This document shows, piece after piece, positions 35,024 through 46,485 of a DNA stretch of 64,000 nucleotides (position 1 is its first letter; each line of letters opens with the position of its first letter). The stretch spans positions 567,849,469-567,913,468 of the forward strand of contig VDFB02193867.1 of the NCBI GenBank assembly GCA_007258455.2, given 5' to 3'. This DNA is from Sequoia sempervirens (taxonomy: Eukaryota > Streptophyta > Pinopsida > Cupressales > Cupressaceae). A program made the position numbers and the translations under genes. The notes under the pieces were generated by a model. The model ran no database searches, was not told the DNA's origin, and saw nothing but the letters and a program-made list of their open reading frames with translations.

Positions 35024-36355
35024 ATGCAGCCTTCACCCAAATCCCCTCTCCACATGATTATTCAAGGGATAGTTGGCACTGGAAAATCCTTCCTCATAAA
35101 TTATATTCGACAACAAATGAACACCTCTTTTACTAGGCCCAATAGCTGCTTGCTCACATTGGCTCCTACAAGAGTCACTACATACAACATATGTGCCTCT
35201 ACAATCCATACAATGCTTTGGATTCCCATAAAGGATATGAGTCCTTTGCAACGGAAACAATTGACATTATTCCAAAAATAATTTAAGTATATTCAATACA
35301 TATTGATCAATGAAATGAGTTTTCTAGGCCCAAAATTGCTATTGAAAATAGATAGCCGATTACACCAAGCATTCCTAGATAAGCAGATAGAGCCATTTGG
35401 TAGTGTTTCTATGATCCTTGTTGGTGATCTTGCTTAGTTGCCACCTGTCATGGATACACCTATTTATGCTTCATCCTTATCGATTGTAGCTTTGTGGCAC
35501 ACTTTCATGGTCTCAATAACCCTAGACACTATCTTTCGCGAAAAAGGAGATAGCCCTTCACAACGAAAGTTTTGTGAAATCCTTCTTCATATAAGAAATG
35601 TGGAGGCTCTCCACAATGATTGGGAAGAGCTTATGAAACAAAAAAAATAAAACGCTCTCAGCCATAGAAAGACAAAAATTTGATGTTGTTACACATTTGT
35701 TTGTGACAAATGACTTGGTCGCAGTCCACAACAAAAAAATGATCAAACAATTAAATCTACCAATTTAGCAATTAGCATTGCTTAGATGGCTCAACAATAG
35801 GGATCTGATCAAGAAGATGATGACCAACTTCTCCCAAAATTGCTACTTTGTGCTGGTGAATAGGTGATGCTAACAACAAATTTGTGGATTCAAGTTGGCC
35901 TCATCAATGGATCCCTTGGTGTTGTTATGGATATTGTGTACAATCTAGATTCTAAACTGCCAAACCCACCTAACTATGTTGTTGTTCACTTCCAAAATTA
36001 CATTGGCCCACCATGGGACCTAGAACATCCAAGAGACATCCCCATCCCAATTATAAGTCAGGGGAGTCGAACAAAAATTCCACTCACTATGGCATGGGGA
36101 ATCACAATATATAAATCATAGGGCTTAACATTAGATAGAGCAAAAATAAACATAGGTACCAAAGAGAGGCAAGGGTTGACTTTTACAACCATTTCACGTG
36201 TAAAATCAATTGAAAGACTTCGTATTGATCCACCTTTCTCATTTGGGAGATACTCTAGGCTTGGAACCAACAAGTGCACTGCTCGTCGCTATAGTGAAGA
36301 AACATGCCTCGAGCAATTGCAAGCCTTTCCAAGTGCTTCTAGTTCCAACCGATAG
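35024..36355 (+). pseudogene. Helitron Pif1-like helicase
   Basis: Superfamily-1 5'-3' DNA helicase module. Walker A is GIVGTGKSF (about 35068-35092). LAPTRVTTYNICASTIHTML follows as motif Ia. Walker B reads LINEMSFLG (Asp replaced by Asn; 35303-35329). The motif GDLA*LPPV is interrupted by TAG. Late motifs are AWGITIYKS*GLTLDRA (TAG at 36119, usual Gln) and FTTISRVKSIERL. The last codons before the TAG at 36353-36355 match the family end poorly. All phases from 35024 to 36355 are the same. Confidence 0.85.
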
Positions 36356-38315
36356 GCTGACAAACAAAAAGGGCTCTAGGATAATTATTCTTGTGTCTAC
36401 CTCAACTTGTGTGCCATCGCCTCTTCAAACCTTTTCTAAGCCGTATCTTTAAAAACCATACCAAGTAATAATTTGTGTAAAATGGGTATAGTGCCAAAGA
36501 TGCACAAAGATACCACACACAAATAACTAGATGCCACAACTTGTACATGCCAATTCCATGTTTTGATGATTCTATTCTATTAAATTGTGAACTTCTTCGT
36601 CTAAGATTTTGTTTAGCGATGCTTTTACTATATAGCATTCAAACCAATACACTCTTTTGTATATTCCATTTTCCCATGTTTATTTACGTGTTTTAAAATT
36701 TCATGAAGTCAACTATTTATTGGCATACCTAAAATTCTCTTACAACTGATTTTAACATACAATGGTGTAAAGATATAGTTACAGTTGTTACACATTAATA
36801 GATATGCAAATACAAATAACTCTAGCTGTCTAAGATGCACATAGATTGGAACCAACAATAACTAGAAAACAAAAGTTTTATAAGTAAATAATGTCTTTGC
36901 AACATTCAAATATATAAAACTTTATATGCACATGTTGTAGATGTATTCTAAAAAAAAAATTTCTTCCATTTGATTAATAAGTTTGAAATCCTCCAATGAT
37001 GTTGTGTTTTCTATTATGAAAACCTTTATATGTTCACTTCTCACATTCCTCCTTCGTGCTTTCCTTCCACAAATTTAAATGTTTTCTTGTTATCTTTTCT
37101 ATTAGCTTTATTTGATTCAAATTGCTACAAATGTTTTCTTGCAAAATTCTTTTCCTGTTGTTTCCCTGTATCACTCTTCCTATATATTACATTCATAAAT
37201 ATATATAGTGTTGTGTACATCAATTTTCTTTTCCATGATACATGATAAAATTACATGTTATTTTTCCTAGCTTGCTCGAGCATGTCCACAATGACCATGG
37301 AGTTTATTTCCTTTGTGGTTTCCTCATTGTGCCTCACTCAATAGACACAAAATGGTAGGTGTTTGCTCATATGCCAACTTTGATAATATTAATTGTTCTA
37401 CTATAATGATTTCACCTATTTTGGTTGTGTTCTGAAATGACAAACTCTGGTGTTTGTTTCATATCAAACCTATCAAAGAAATTGATATGCACCTCACTTG
37501 TGTGCTGATTTGGAGATCTCCGTAGTTGCCGCCATTTGCAGCCTACGACACTTTCACTTATGTTCTTGTAGTGGGCCATTCCACAATGCCTTTTCCCCAT
37601 TGCTTACTTACCTAATTTCCCACATGTATTTTTTTATAACAATACAAAATGTTTCTTTGGAATTGTATGATGTTGCTCTCAATACAAAGATAGATCAACA
37701 AGAAAAAATGCAATCCATGTATTCTACAATTGGTGTCAGAAAGACACCCATAGCTCTAATTGTAAACAAGGTTTGTTTAACATATTTATATTCTCCTCTT
37801 TTATACAATCAATTTTCCCATCCCTCCATGGCTACATACCCTCTATATATTTGTTGCTTTATATAAACAATCATACACAAATCAATTTTCATAAGAATTG
37901 AGCTGTGAATTAAAAATTCAACTTATACTCTTTTCTAGTCAACCTAAACGAATAAAGAAATTTTTATTTGCATGGAATGGTGACACATATGTAGAAACAT
38001 ATATACACTTTGTGCATCTTTGGTGCTATACATGTTTTGTACAATTAGCCCCTTTGAATCCCTCTAATTGATTTCACTTGAAATCCTTACGAAGAGGACA
38101 GTATAGATTCTGAATGGCTACATAATTTATTCTTCCCTTTTCCAATATAGATTTTCACATTCATTGAGCTGCCATGGATTTCATTTTGCTTTGATGCCCA
38201 CCTTCTTTGTAGTGTGCTAAAAAATAGAGGAATTTTATAACAACTACATTATCTGCCATTGAGTATTATAGAAAAATGGGGAAATTGTAACATAATTATT
38301 AGTAAAACATGCATA
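36356..38315. other. AT-rich flank between Helitron and element B
   Basis: No gene supported. Family boxes recur at about 38070-38300 (TGAAATCCTTA..., TTTTCACATTCATTGA, AGTATTATAGAAAAATGGGG). Element B is inserted into this box cluster at 38320/49723. Confidence 0.55.
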
Positions 38316-38320
38316 CATAT

Positions 38321-39648
38321 TGGCTCGCACTCACAAAAGGATATGAATATCACAGTAAAACTTTCCTGGGAATTGGACATTCCGACAGGTGACTAATATC
38401 TCTCTATGGACGTTCATTTACTTGTCAAACCAGGGGACGTAGACTTTAAATGGCACAATAAAATATATGCACTAGGAATTTGTTTTGGTCAAATCTTAGC
38501 AAAAATACATATTGGAACGAAATTCTATCTAAGCCACAGAATGGTAATGCAGAATTCTTTAACTCAACTATGCTTGATTAAAATAGAAACCGTAATAGCT
38601 ACGACTGAGGCACAAACCATGAACTGGCCTTATGCTGCAGGAACAGTCACAAGGATGGACTCTCTATGCTGCAGGAGCAGTATAAGACTGAATTTGTATA
38701 AAAACTTCAAAGATGAAAACTAACTGGATATCAACAGAAAAGAAAATCTAACTAATTAACTACAGATACTTACTAAGTGGGCCCCCTTAGCAAGCATCTA
38801 CTGATTACACAGATGCTAAACTCAGAACTTCATCGATCTTTATTCATGAAAACAAAATGAGATACATTGTTTTGTTGATGTGAAAACTAACAACAAACTT
38901 TGTTTCTGGTCAAACTGATTCTATCTTTCATTATCATACTAATTCTTACATGATATCTGCTACTCTGTTTCTATCTTACCCTGAATATCATCTATTACTC
39001 ATTCTATTCATCTTCTACTACCCTCTTGCGCAGGAGGAGTATCTTATTTTTAAATCAGAAGAACAACTAACGAACTAACTTCATCAAAAAAAGACGTGGA
39101 AGTAAAGTGTATCCCTGAATCAAAGAACAAACTTCATAAATGAATTTATGTGTTCAACCCGATTCAGAGAGAATCTAGCGCTCCACTCTTTCTAGATTGA
39201 CTTATCATTAAAAATCTTTCCAAATCAGTTTCGGTCAAAGAGTCTTCGCCGGAGCTTCCTCAAAGTCGTGTAGGAAATGGACTTTACTGCAAGGCCGAGA
39301 TCGGCTGCGCTTGACTCGATCATTCTTCAACAACCTGTGAAACAAAAGGTAACAGACGCGCAAGAAAAGGCATATGGCACATACACGATATCTATTCATT
39401 AATCACACATTTTAAATCTACTTCACCATTCAAAAACTGTATACAATATACCGGCCATTTTCGGGAGTCAACAGGGCAATAAATGCAATCAAGTCAACAC
39501 AATAGGCTGCAGAAATATAAAAGTGTCCTGCTACAAGATATCCCCACAAAAGGTTTCAACAAAGTTTAAACAGCCGTGAAATAGCAAAAATAATGTCATT
39601 TAAAAGTTTATCATAACATCAAATTATGAGCATATTTTAGGCTCATCA
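38321..39648 (-). mobile_element. 3' LTR of element B copy 2
   Basis: 1328 bp, TG...CA termini. More diverged from both 5' LTRs than they are from each other. Confidence 0.93.
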
Positions 39649-39662
39649 CTGCCCCCTACTTA
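39649..39662 (-). other. Terminal polypurine tract of element B
   Basis: TAAGTAGGGGGCAG on the minus strand, directly before the 3' LTR TGATGAGCC. Primes plus-strand DNA synthesis. Confidence 0.85.
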
Positions 39663-39926
39663 GCCTAATGCTGGTCCTCCAGCATTAACTTTCCTGGTGG
39701 TTTCTCTGAAGTTAGTAGTGGCTATATGACTCTGGAATGGATGTACAAACCTATAATAGAATCCTCTGAAATCCCGACACCTTTCATATCTTTGGTCTTC
39801 TAATTTATTGTTAAGATTTGTAGCCTGATGAGGATATAGGGGCCACATTAGCACAGGGGGTCTGAATGTCAGTGGCAGCCACAGTTCAAATCTTGTTTGA
39901 AGTCCTAATTGAATATATCTGCTGGT

Positions 39927-40640
39927 TCATTTGAGTGCAGCTGTAAAGTTTAGGGGACCATGTGGTTCTGACTTTCTTAACCCAACAGTTAATTTTTCCC
40001 ATCTTTTCTCATTTCTAGTATATGCTAATCTCCAAAATGAATATTGTTGTGCCTGGAATTCATCATATACTTGCTTTCTGATGTCAAATATTTTTGCTCT
40101 GGCTGAAACATTATTAATACCATATGTCAAAGCAAACCAATCTTTCAACATTGCATGTGGGTTTGAAATTTGAGAGCGTAATGGGACATGCTCTGTTTTC
40201 TCAATTTCCTCATACGTTTCCCACTGCCTGCCATAATTCACCTCATTTGCTGCCCATGACATAAATGCTCTCAAATGAATATCACCAATGTATGGAAGAG
40301 GATTCCATTCTGTTTCAAATGGTATTAAAAAGCCATGCAAATAGAATTCACACAAAGAATTCCTTAACCAGTTAGGGGCTGCTTGATATGCTTCATAAAA
40401 TGCTTTAGCAGTATGAATTATAGGGTCTTGGTTTTTGAAAATTCTCATCAATTGAAACCATAAAAACTGTTCTTTAAGGCATAGAGCATAAACTCTGGGT
40501 GGCGGTCTGCATTCCATAATTTGACCAGTTACCTTCAACATTTCGTCCATTTTTGCTTTCAACTCAACAATTTCCTGTTTTTGACTTTCAATTTTCTTTT
40601 TCAATTTCTTCTTTTCTACTTGCCATAGACTTTGTTGCAT
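39927..40640 (-). pseudogene. Element B post-pol ORF, C-terminal part
   Basis: 237 codons in the same phase as 40692-42116, separated from it by only two in-frame TAG stops (40692-40694 and about 40650). It opens with a Lys/Glu-rich coiled coil (KKKLKKKIESQKQEIVELKA) and continues as a Trp- and Tyr-rich globular part (FLWFQLMRIF, APNWLRNSLCEFYLHGF, DIHLRAFMSWAANEVNYG, DWFALTYGINNVSARAKIF). I see no signal peptide or membrane segment and do not recognise a known catalytic domain. It lies in the env position of the element. Probably one protein with the upstream part, about 730 codons. Confidence 0.7.
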
Positions 40641-40691
40641 GTCAGTCTAGGCTATGTGTCGAAAAATCAAAGTTTGCAGTGTAACTGTTTC

Positions 40692-42116
40692 CTAATTATT
40701 TTTAACATATTCCAGAAACTCAATTAAAAAGGTCCTCCTATACACAACAATGGCTTTACACATTGCAAGATGAAATACAACTTCATTAGGCACATTCAGT
40801 TGTTTAGCTTGTTCTTGTTCTTGCTGCAGGATAAATTCTTCTTGTTGCTGCGGTGGAGAAGTCTGTGCTTCCTCCGAGAATTGCATAGCAGTAGTAGCCA
40901 GATCATCAAGATTTGGCAACTCATGCCCATTATGCCCTGCTTCTTTTGTCTCTACTTGTTCCTTTTTAGGAACGAGCGAACTCTGAGCAGCATTCTCAGA
41001 TTCATTCCGAGAAACATTAAATTTAGATTCAACAGACCCCTCTGAAATTACAATCACCTTAGATTGCGGTGAAACAGGGGAGGTCCTAGATTGTTTCCTT
41101 GTGGAAACTCTTCTTGGTACTGATGTAGTTGCAGGTGGTGTTCCGGTAGCTTTTCTTTTTCTTGTTTGTTCAGGGGGCTCTGCCCTACCAGAGGATGACG
41201 GTGAACTGGTAATATCAACAGCTATTGCTATAGGAGAAACTGCTACAGGGTCAGATTCTGGGGACCCTTCTGCCTTTATTTTTTCTTTCTCCCTCCTAGT
41301 AGCATACCTAGTTTGTACCCTAGCAGAGGATTCAGCTGTGATAGCTATAGGATCAGGTGCTACAGGAGTAGATGACCCTTGCCCAATTCCACTGGTAGAT
41401 GCAATTTCTTTCTTCTTTCTTTGAGGCCATGGGGTAATTACCCTAGGGGGTTGTGGAGGTTGCAAACTCTTTTGGGCAACAAATTGTTGCCAGGAGAGAG
41501 GTGAGACGTCCCTCAAAGAGCGCTTAATTAGTAATTTAATAAGGCCATGATGAGTGACAGAGTTATCTTTCCCCTGTTGAGTTCCATGGGCACTTTGCTC
41601 TAAAAACTTTAACAAGAAATTCAAAACATTCACAACCAATCCATGCCTTATATGGCTTAATAATTTAAAATGATGAGAATGCAGGTAGGAAAAATGACCT
41701 TCACAGGTTAAATACCTCATTATATAAGTGGCATACTCTGAATATGGAAGAGGCAGTGACACACGCTTGCATCCTTGCTTGGAGACTTCCAGAGGTCCAT
41801 CAGCAGGCATTGAAAACTCAGCCCTTGCAGCTGCAGCATCTGAAGAAAAATTTTCTCCAATGGTTACTTCAGCAATTTTGTCTTCGGTTGCAACAACTGT
41901 TAGACCCCATACGGTGGTTTCCCCTTCAAAAAGTGTTATCAAAAATTCTCCCGCAGCCTCCTCATCAAAATCATTTAAACTTAGAAAATAATTTAACCAT
42001 CCACAGAGGCTGAATGCGTGGACTTTCTGCAGATTTTGCAATAACAATTCATGAGCTACAGGATCATGTCGCACCAACTGACCACCCATGTTTGTAGTTT
42101 TTCTAGCTGAACTCAA
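40692..42116 (-). CDS. Element B post-pol ORF, N-terminal part (474 codons)
   Basis: Long open frame starting at an upstream TTG (42116); the first ATG is at 42089 and either could be the start. Residues about 1-210 are globular with WLNYFLSLNDFDEEAAGEFLI and SYLHSHHFKLLSHIRHGLVVNVLNFLLKFLEQSAHG; this resembles the plant transposon-associated ORFs found after pol in Athila-like elements. Residues about 215-400 are Pro/Ser/Thr-rich with basic patches PWPQRKKKE and RKRKATGTPP that could be nuclear localisation signals. The end is Gln/Glu-rich. No transmembrane segment, so not an obvious envelope. The frame lies between two polypurine tracts. Function unknown. Confidence 0.72.
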   Translation of the reverse strand: MSSARKTTNMGGQLVRHDPVAHELLLQNLQKVHAFSLCGWLNYFLSLNDFDEEAAGEFLITLFEGETTVWGLTVVATEDKIAEVTIGENFSSDAAAARAEFSMPADGPLEVSKQGCKRVSLPLPYSEYATYIMRYLTCEGHFSYLHSHHFKLLSHIRHGLVVNVLNFLLKFLEQSAHGTQQGKDNSVTHHGLIKLLIKRSLRDVSPLSWQQFVAQKSLQPPQPPRVITPWPQRKKKEIASTSGIGQGSSTPVAPDPIAITAESSARVQTRYATRREKEKIKAEGSPESDPVAVSPIAIAVDITSSPSSSGRAEPPEQTRKRKATGTPPATTSVPRRVSTRKQSRTSPVSPQSKVIVISEGSVESKFNVSRNESENAAQSSLVPKKEQVETKEAGHNGHELPNLDDLATTAMQFSEEAQTSPPQQQEEFILQQEQEQAKQLNVPNEVVFHLAMCKAIVVYRRTFLIEFLEYVKNN

Positions 42117-42368
42117 TTTCTTGTTGAAGATTCAAATTCTTTATTTCCCTTTTTGTTCTGGTTTTTCTCTGTCATGTTGCCACATTTCTTTCTTTTTTTC
42201 CAAAAATAAACTTTTTTAAACAAGCAGTCTTAATCATAGTTTGCAAGAAAAGATGCATTAAAGAAGGACATGCAATCACGTTTGGAAAGTACCATAAATG
42301 TATTAAAGAAAGATTATTTTGCAGTTATGGCAGCGGCGAAAAGACAGGTTTCAAAAGATGGATTACCC

Positions 42369-42382
42369 TGCCCCCTTCTTAA
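42369..42382 (-). other. Second (internal) polypurine tract of element B
   Basis: TAAGAAGGGGGCAG on the minus strand, one base different from the terminal tract at 39649-39662. It lies upstream of the post-pol ORF. Confidence 0.75.
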
Positions 42383-42589
42383 AGGATGACATGTGTCCTC
42401 ACATGTACTAAAGAATAGGTAGAGATTCAGGGGATAATGACCAGTACATGCATAGTAGTAATTGAATAGAATGAAATAAATCAAATATGTGATAAAAAAG
42501 ATATGGCGTACCTTTAGTAATTGCACGTACGTGTGAAGAAAAATGACGGTGCTGCATGAATTGACAAGTTGGAAAGATATCTTAATTAA

Positions 42590-42680
42590 GGTTGATGCGG
42601 ACGGATGAAGTGGATGGGTGACGTGGGCGGATGAAATGTACGAATAAAATGGATGGATGGGATGGATGGATGGAAGATAA
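42590..42680. repeat. GGATGGAT / GGATGAA array
   Basis: About ten imperfect GGATG units over 90 bp in the spacer between integrase and the post-pol ORF. Confidence 0.8.
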
Positions 42681-42768
42681 AGAAGTGAGATGGGGGTGAT
42701 AAATGAAAATGGAGAAAAAGGGGTTTTCTTAAAAAGAAAACCTTTATTATGGGCATGCTTTTTGAAAA

Positions 42769-44170
42769 TTATGGGAACGCTGCAGGAGAAAGGCTAGAGC
42801 CTTCAGCTGCAGGAAGAGTAACGGGCGAAACGTAAATGAACTGCTTCATGAAGTCTTCCTTGGAAACTGGCTTATGGTACAGTCGGAGTCGGTAGCCATT
42901 GACGAGCAATTTGAAACGGACTGGATCAATTGTGACCAGCTGCACAGCTCCATTGTCAAACACATTTTCAACTTCATAGGGGCCAAGCCAGCGTGTTGTG
43001 AGTTTACCCTAGTTTTCTTGGTACCTAGAATCATATAACAGAGCCCAATCTCCAATAGAATTTTTTTTGGTTTTGATGTGCTGATCATGCCATTTCTTTC
43101 TCTGCTATTGGATTACTTCTGTATGCTGCAGGGTGGCTTTTCTCATTTCGTCCAAAGTATTTAGCTGCAGGAGACCATCCTTCTGTGCTTCGGATAAGTC
43201 CATGTTGAGATCAAGAGCTGTCCTCAAAGTTTTATGTGCAAATTCAATGGGTAACATAGCTATTTTCCCATAGAGCAACTCAAAAGGTGTAAACCCAGTT
43301 TTTTTTTTCATGTAGTTCTGTAAGCCCAAACTGCTTCAGGAAGTCTATTACTCTAGTCTTTCTTATAAATCTGCACTGTCTTTGTGAGGATCGCCCTAAT
43401 TTCTCTGTTTGTTACCTCCGCCTGACCATTGGCTTGAGGATGATAGGGGTTGGACTTCCTATGTTTGATCTTATAGTCATTCATAAGTGCAGTGATCAGA
43501 TTTGACATAAACTGAGCTCCTTGTTCAGTTACAAGCTCTCTAGGAACTCCAAATCTTGTGAAAATTTGTTCATACAAAAATTCAGCAACTTTGTTATCTC
43601 AGGCATTAGTCATAGCTTTTACCTCGACCCATTTTGTGACATAATCTGTGCAAACTAGAATGCATGACTTTCCGTTTGATGGTGGATCAATTGGCCCCAC
43701 AAAATTCATCCCCCATTTATCAAAAGTGGTGACTATGACCTACAGATATAGTGGCATTTCATCTGACTTAGTTGGTCTTCCCATACGCTGGCATCTGTCA
43801 CACTTCCTTGTATAGGCCACAACATCCTTGTGTAATGTTGGCCAGTAATACCTTGTTGTAAGAACTTTCATTGCTATTCTTTTTCAAACGCAAAATTCCC
43901 CACATGGTTCATCATGGCAAGCATACAAGATATCATAAGTCTCATCTTCTCTTACATCTTAAGCATTACTTGATCGAGGGGCCAATATAGAGCAGACAAT
44001 TTGCAATCAGTGAAGTTAAAACTTTTTCTCTATCAACAACTTCTTTTTGGGGAAAAATGAGAGTGGTATTATGTTTCTTGCGGATAATTAGCAATATGCA
44101 TACTAGGTGTATGTGCGGTAATGGCAAACAAGTGTTCATCTGGAAATCTATCATCAATGACCTCATGTTC
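42769..44170 (-). pseudogene. Element B integrase, copy 2
   Basis: Reads, with several stops and a noisy first third, as zinc-binding domain (CDRCQRMGRPTKSDE, about 43770-43800), core and C-terminal domain. The core catalytic triad is altered: the first Asp is Asn (GMNFVGPI, about 43705), the second Asp is Glu (LVTEQGAQF, about 43530), and the Glu of ANGQAEVTNREI (about 43420) is intact. The C-terminal part is recognisable (TRWLGPYEVENVFDNGAVQLVTI, then FKLLVNGYRLRLYHKP). It joins element DNA to the chromosome; this copy could not. Stop near 43744 is in frame. Confidence 0.87.
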
Positions 44171-44705
44171 CTCGAGATGCAGTTGATTGAAGTCTTGATA
44201 AAGTCGGCTACAACATTAGCTCTTCACGGTTGTTAATAATTGTGATATCAAATTCTTGTAACAATAAGACCATCGTGCCAATCTACCCGAAATGGCGGGT
44301 TTGTTCATCAAGTACTTGATTCTTTGCATAGTCAATGTGAATGAATATCGATAACTTTTTGTGACATAATGCCTAAATTTATTCAAAGCATACACTCTGC
44401 AAACAATTCATTTTATGTAATAGTATAGTTGAGCTTAGGACCTTGAAGGTTTTGCTAATAAAGTAGATAGAATCCTCGAATTGAATTTTCTTTTTGACTT
44501 AAAAGCTGCTCCTATACCAAAATGGATGCATCGTATGTATGTTAAAGAAGCGGGTTCCATTTTGGACCTTGAAGGGGCTTTAGTAAGCAAGTCCTCTAGG
44601 CTGCCGGGAAGGATTTTCCTTTCATAGGCCTTAGTCCCTCAAATTGGGAATCCTTTGTTAACAAAGCATAAAGTGGGTGGCAATTTACTAAAGTCTTTTA
44701 TAAAC
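43850..44705 (-). other. Block of low consensus quality in element B copy 2
   Basis: Compared with copy 1 at about 26190-27100, many small indels and mismatches; RNase H and the integrase N-terminus cannot be read, whereas copy 1 reads cleanly. Outside this block the copies are near-identical. Confidence 0.75.
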
Positions 44706-45720
44706 CTTCTATAATACCTGCATGACCAAGAAAACTTCTAACATCTTTTTGTTTTGCAGGAGTTTGTAAATTCTGAATAACTTCAATTTTAGCAGGGTCA
44801 ACCTGAATTCCATTCTTTGAAATATGATGACCTAGAACAATACCTTCTTCCATCATTAAAAAACACTTTTCACTATTTAGAGATGAATTTTTCTTTCTAC
44901 ACCTTTTTAATACTTTTTCTAAATTCACCAGTGCTTCTTCAAATGTGACTCCATATGTAGTGAAATCATCCATATAAATCTTCATATATTCATGAGATAT
45001 ATCGGCAAATATACTAATTACTGCTCTCTGAAATGTTGCTGGTGCATTGCATAAGCCAAAAGGCAAGACCGAATAAGCAAATGTTCCCCATGGACAGGTA
45101 AAAGTGGTCTTGTCTTGATCTTCAGGGGCAATTTTTATCTGATTATACCCGCTATAACCATCTAAGAAGGAAAAATATCTTTTGCCAGATAGTGAGTCTA
45201 GTACTTGGCCTACAAAAGGTAATGGAAAGTGATCTTTTTTAGTGGCATTGTTCAACTCTCTGTAATGTACACATACTCTCCATTTTCCTCCTTTTTTGGG
45301 GACAATGACTAATGGAGAAACCCATTGGCTGTTAGAAATTGGGTAAATAAAACCAGCATCAAGCAACTTTTGAAGTTCATTTTTCACTATTTTTCTAAGT
45401 GCTGGATTTACTCTTCTCTGAGGTTGTCTAACTAGTAAACAATCTTCTTTGATATATATCCTATGAGTACAAACTTGAGGATCTGTTCCTTGCATGTCCC
45501 CATATTCCCATGTAAAAGCTTTATGCTATTCTTGGAGCATTTTTAATAAGTCAACCTTTTGAGACTGAGACAACTTGCTATTAACATTTAAACAATGATC
45601 TGGAGACAATTCTATCTACTTAATAAGATTACTTATAGAATCAACAGGTAATGTTTGTACCTCTGGTGGAAGCAGGTTATGAAAAATTGTCAGAAGTTTA
45701 AGCAATGAACTCTTGGAATC
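44706..45720 (-). pseudogene. pol: Element B reverse transcriptase, copy 2
   Basis: 265-codon open frame (45495 to 44698), identical in translation to copy 1 through YMDDF and LGHHISKNGI; it ends early where the noisy block begins (RSFLGHAG, then divergence). Upstream stops at about 45535 and 45620 are shared with copy 1. Confidence 0.9.
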
Positions 45721-45726
45721 TAGCTG

Positions 45727-46485
45727 CTACAGGAAACATTGATGATGACTGTCACTTGGATCAGATAAACTATCTGTATCAAGATTGAATTGCAGAATTT
45801 GAAAAAGCAAAGCATCTTCACTTTGAAGTTGAGAGAATGGATCATTTTGGAGCATCATTAATTGAGCCAAAGAATTGGCTTCTTCTGTTTCTTCTCCCAC
45901 ATCTGGCCAAACAGGTTGGGACAAATTTGGTTGAGGTTTAGCAGGCGGATACAAAGCCAATTTCTTTGTGGACTGCCCATCAGAAATGGTCATATCTCCA
46001 GAACGACATCCTATAAAAGCATCAGCAGTTGCTAACCATGGCCTACCAAGGATAACTGGATACCCTCCTAAAGTTGCCTTAACTAATAATATTGTGAAAT
46101 TAGCAGGATACTCCCAAGATTCAAGAGTGACAATTACATCTTCTACCATCCCATCAAGTTTAACTGTGGAGCTGTCTGCAAGCTGCAGAATTGTTTGTGT
46201 AGACCTAATGTTTGAAATATTCAAGGAGTCCATAGTATGCTTTGTCATTACATTGATGGCAGCTCCTAAATCAATCAAAACATTTTTTACAACTTGACCA
46301 TTTATATGTATCTGTACTACAGGGCTTCCAGGGTCAATATACTTTGGAATGATTACATTTCCCAACATTATATCAGCCAATTTCCCTAAGACATGAATTA
46401 TTTGGGGATCCTTTTTCTTTCATCCAGGCTTCTTCAAACAAGCTTCTTTAATAGCTTTTTCCAAAAATGGGAACATCTTTAATAG
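45727..46485 (-). pseudogene. Element B protease, copy 2
   Basis: 217-codon open frame, identical in translation to copy 1, with the same Asp-Leu-Gly active site. The upstream TGA and frame change are also shared. Confidence 0.88.

Larger units (their letters stand above)
32228..36355 (+). mobile_element. Decayed autonomous Helitron (Rep/helicase)
   Basis: Colinear fragments of a Helitron Rep-helicase spread over about 4.1 kb in several phases. There is an N-terminal Helitron-associated segment (32228-32698), a Rep region (about 32770-34260) and a Pif1-type helicase (35024-36355). Both strands were considered; only the plus strand reads. I could not identify the TC 5' end or the hairpin-CTRR 3' end. 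The DNA is an old relic: frameshifts, many stops and altered catalytic residues. Confidence 0.88.
42120..42768. other. Spacer between integrase and post-pol ORF
   Basis: Non-coding on both strands. Contains an internal polypurine tract (42369-42382) and a GGATG-rich array (42590-42680). Confidence 0.7.
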
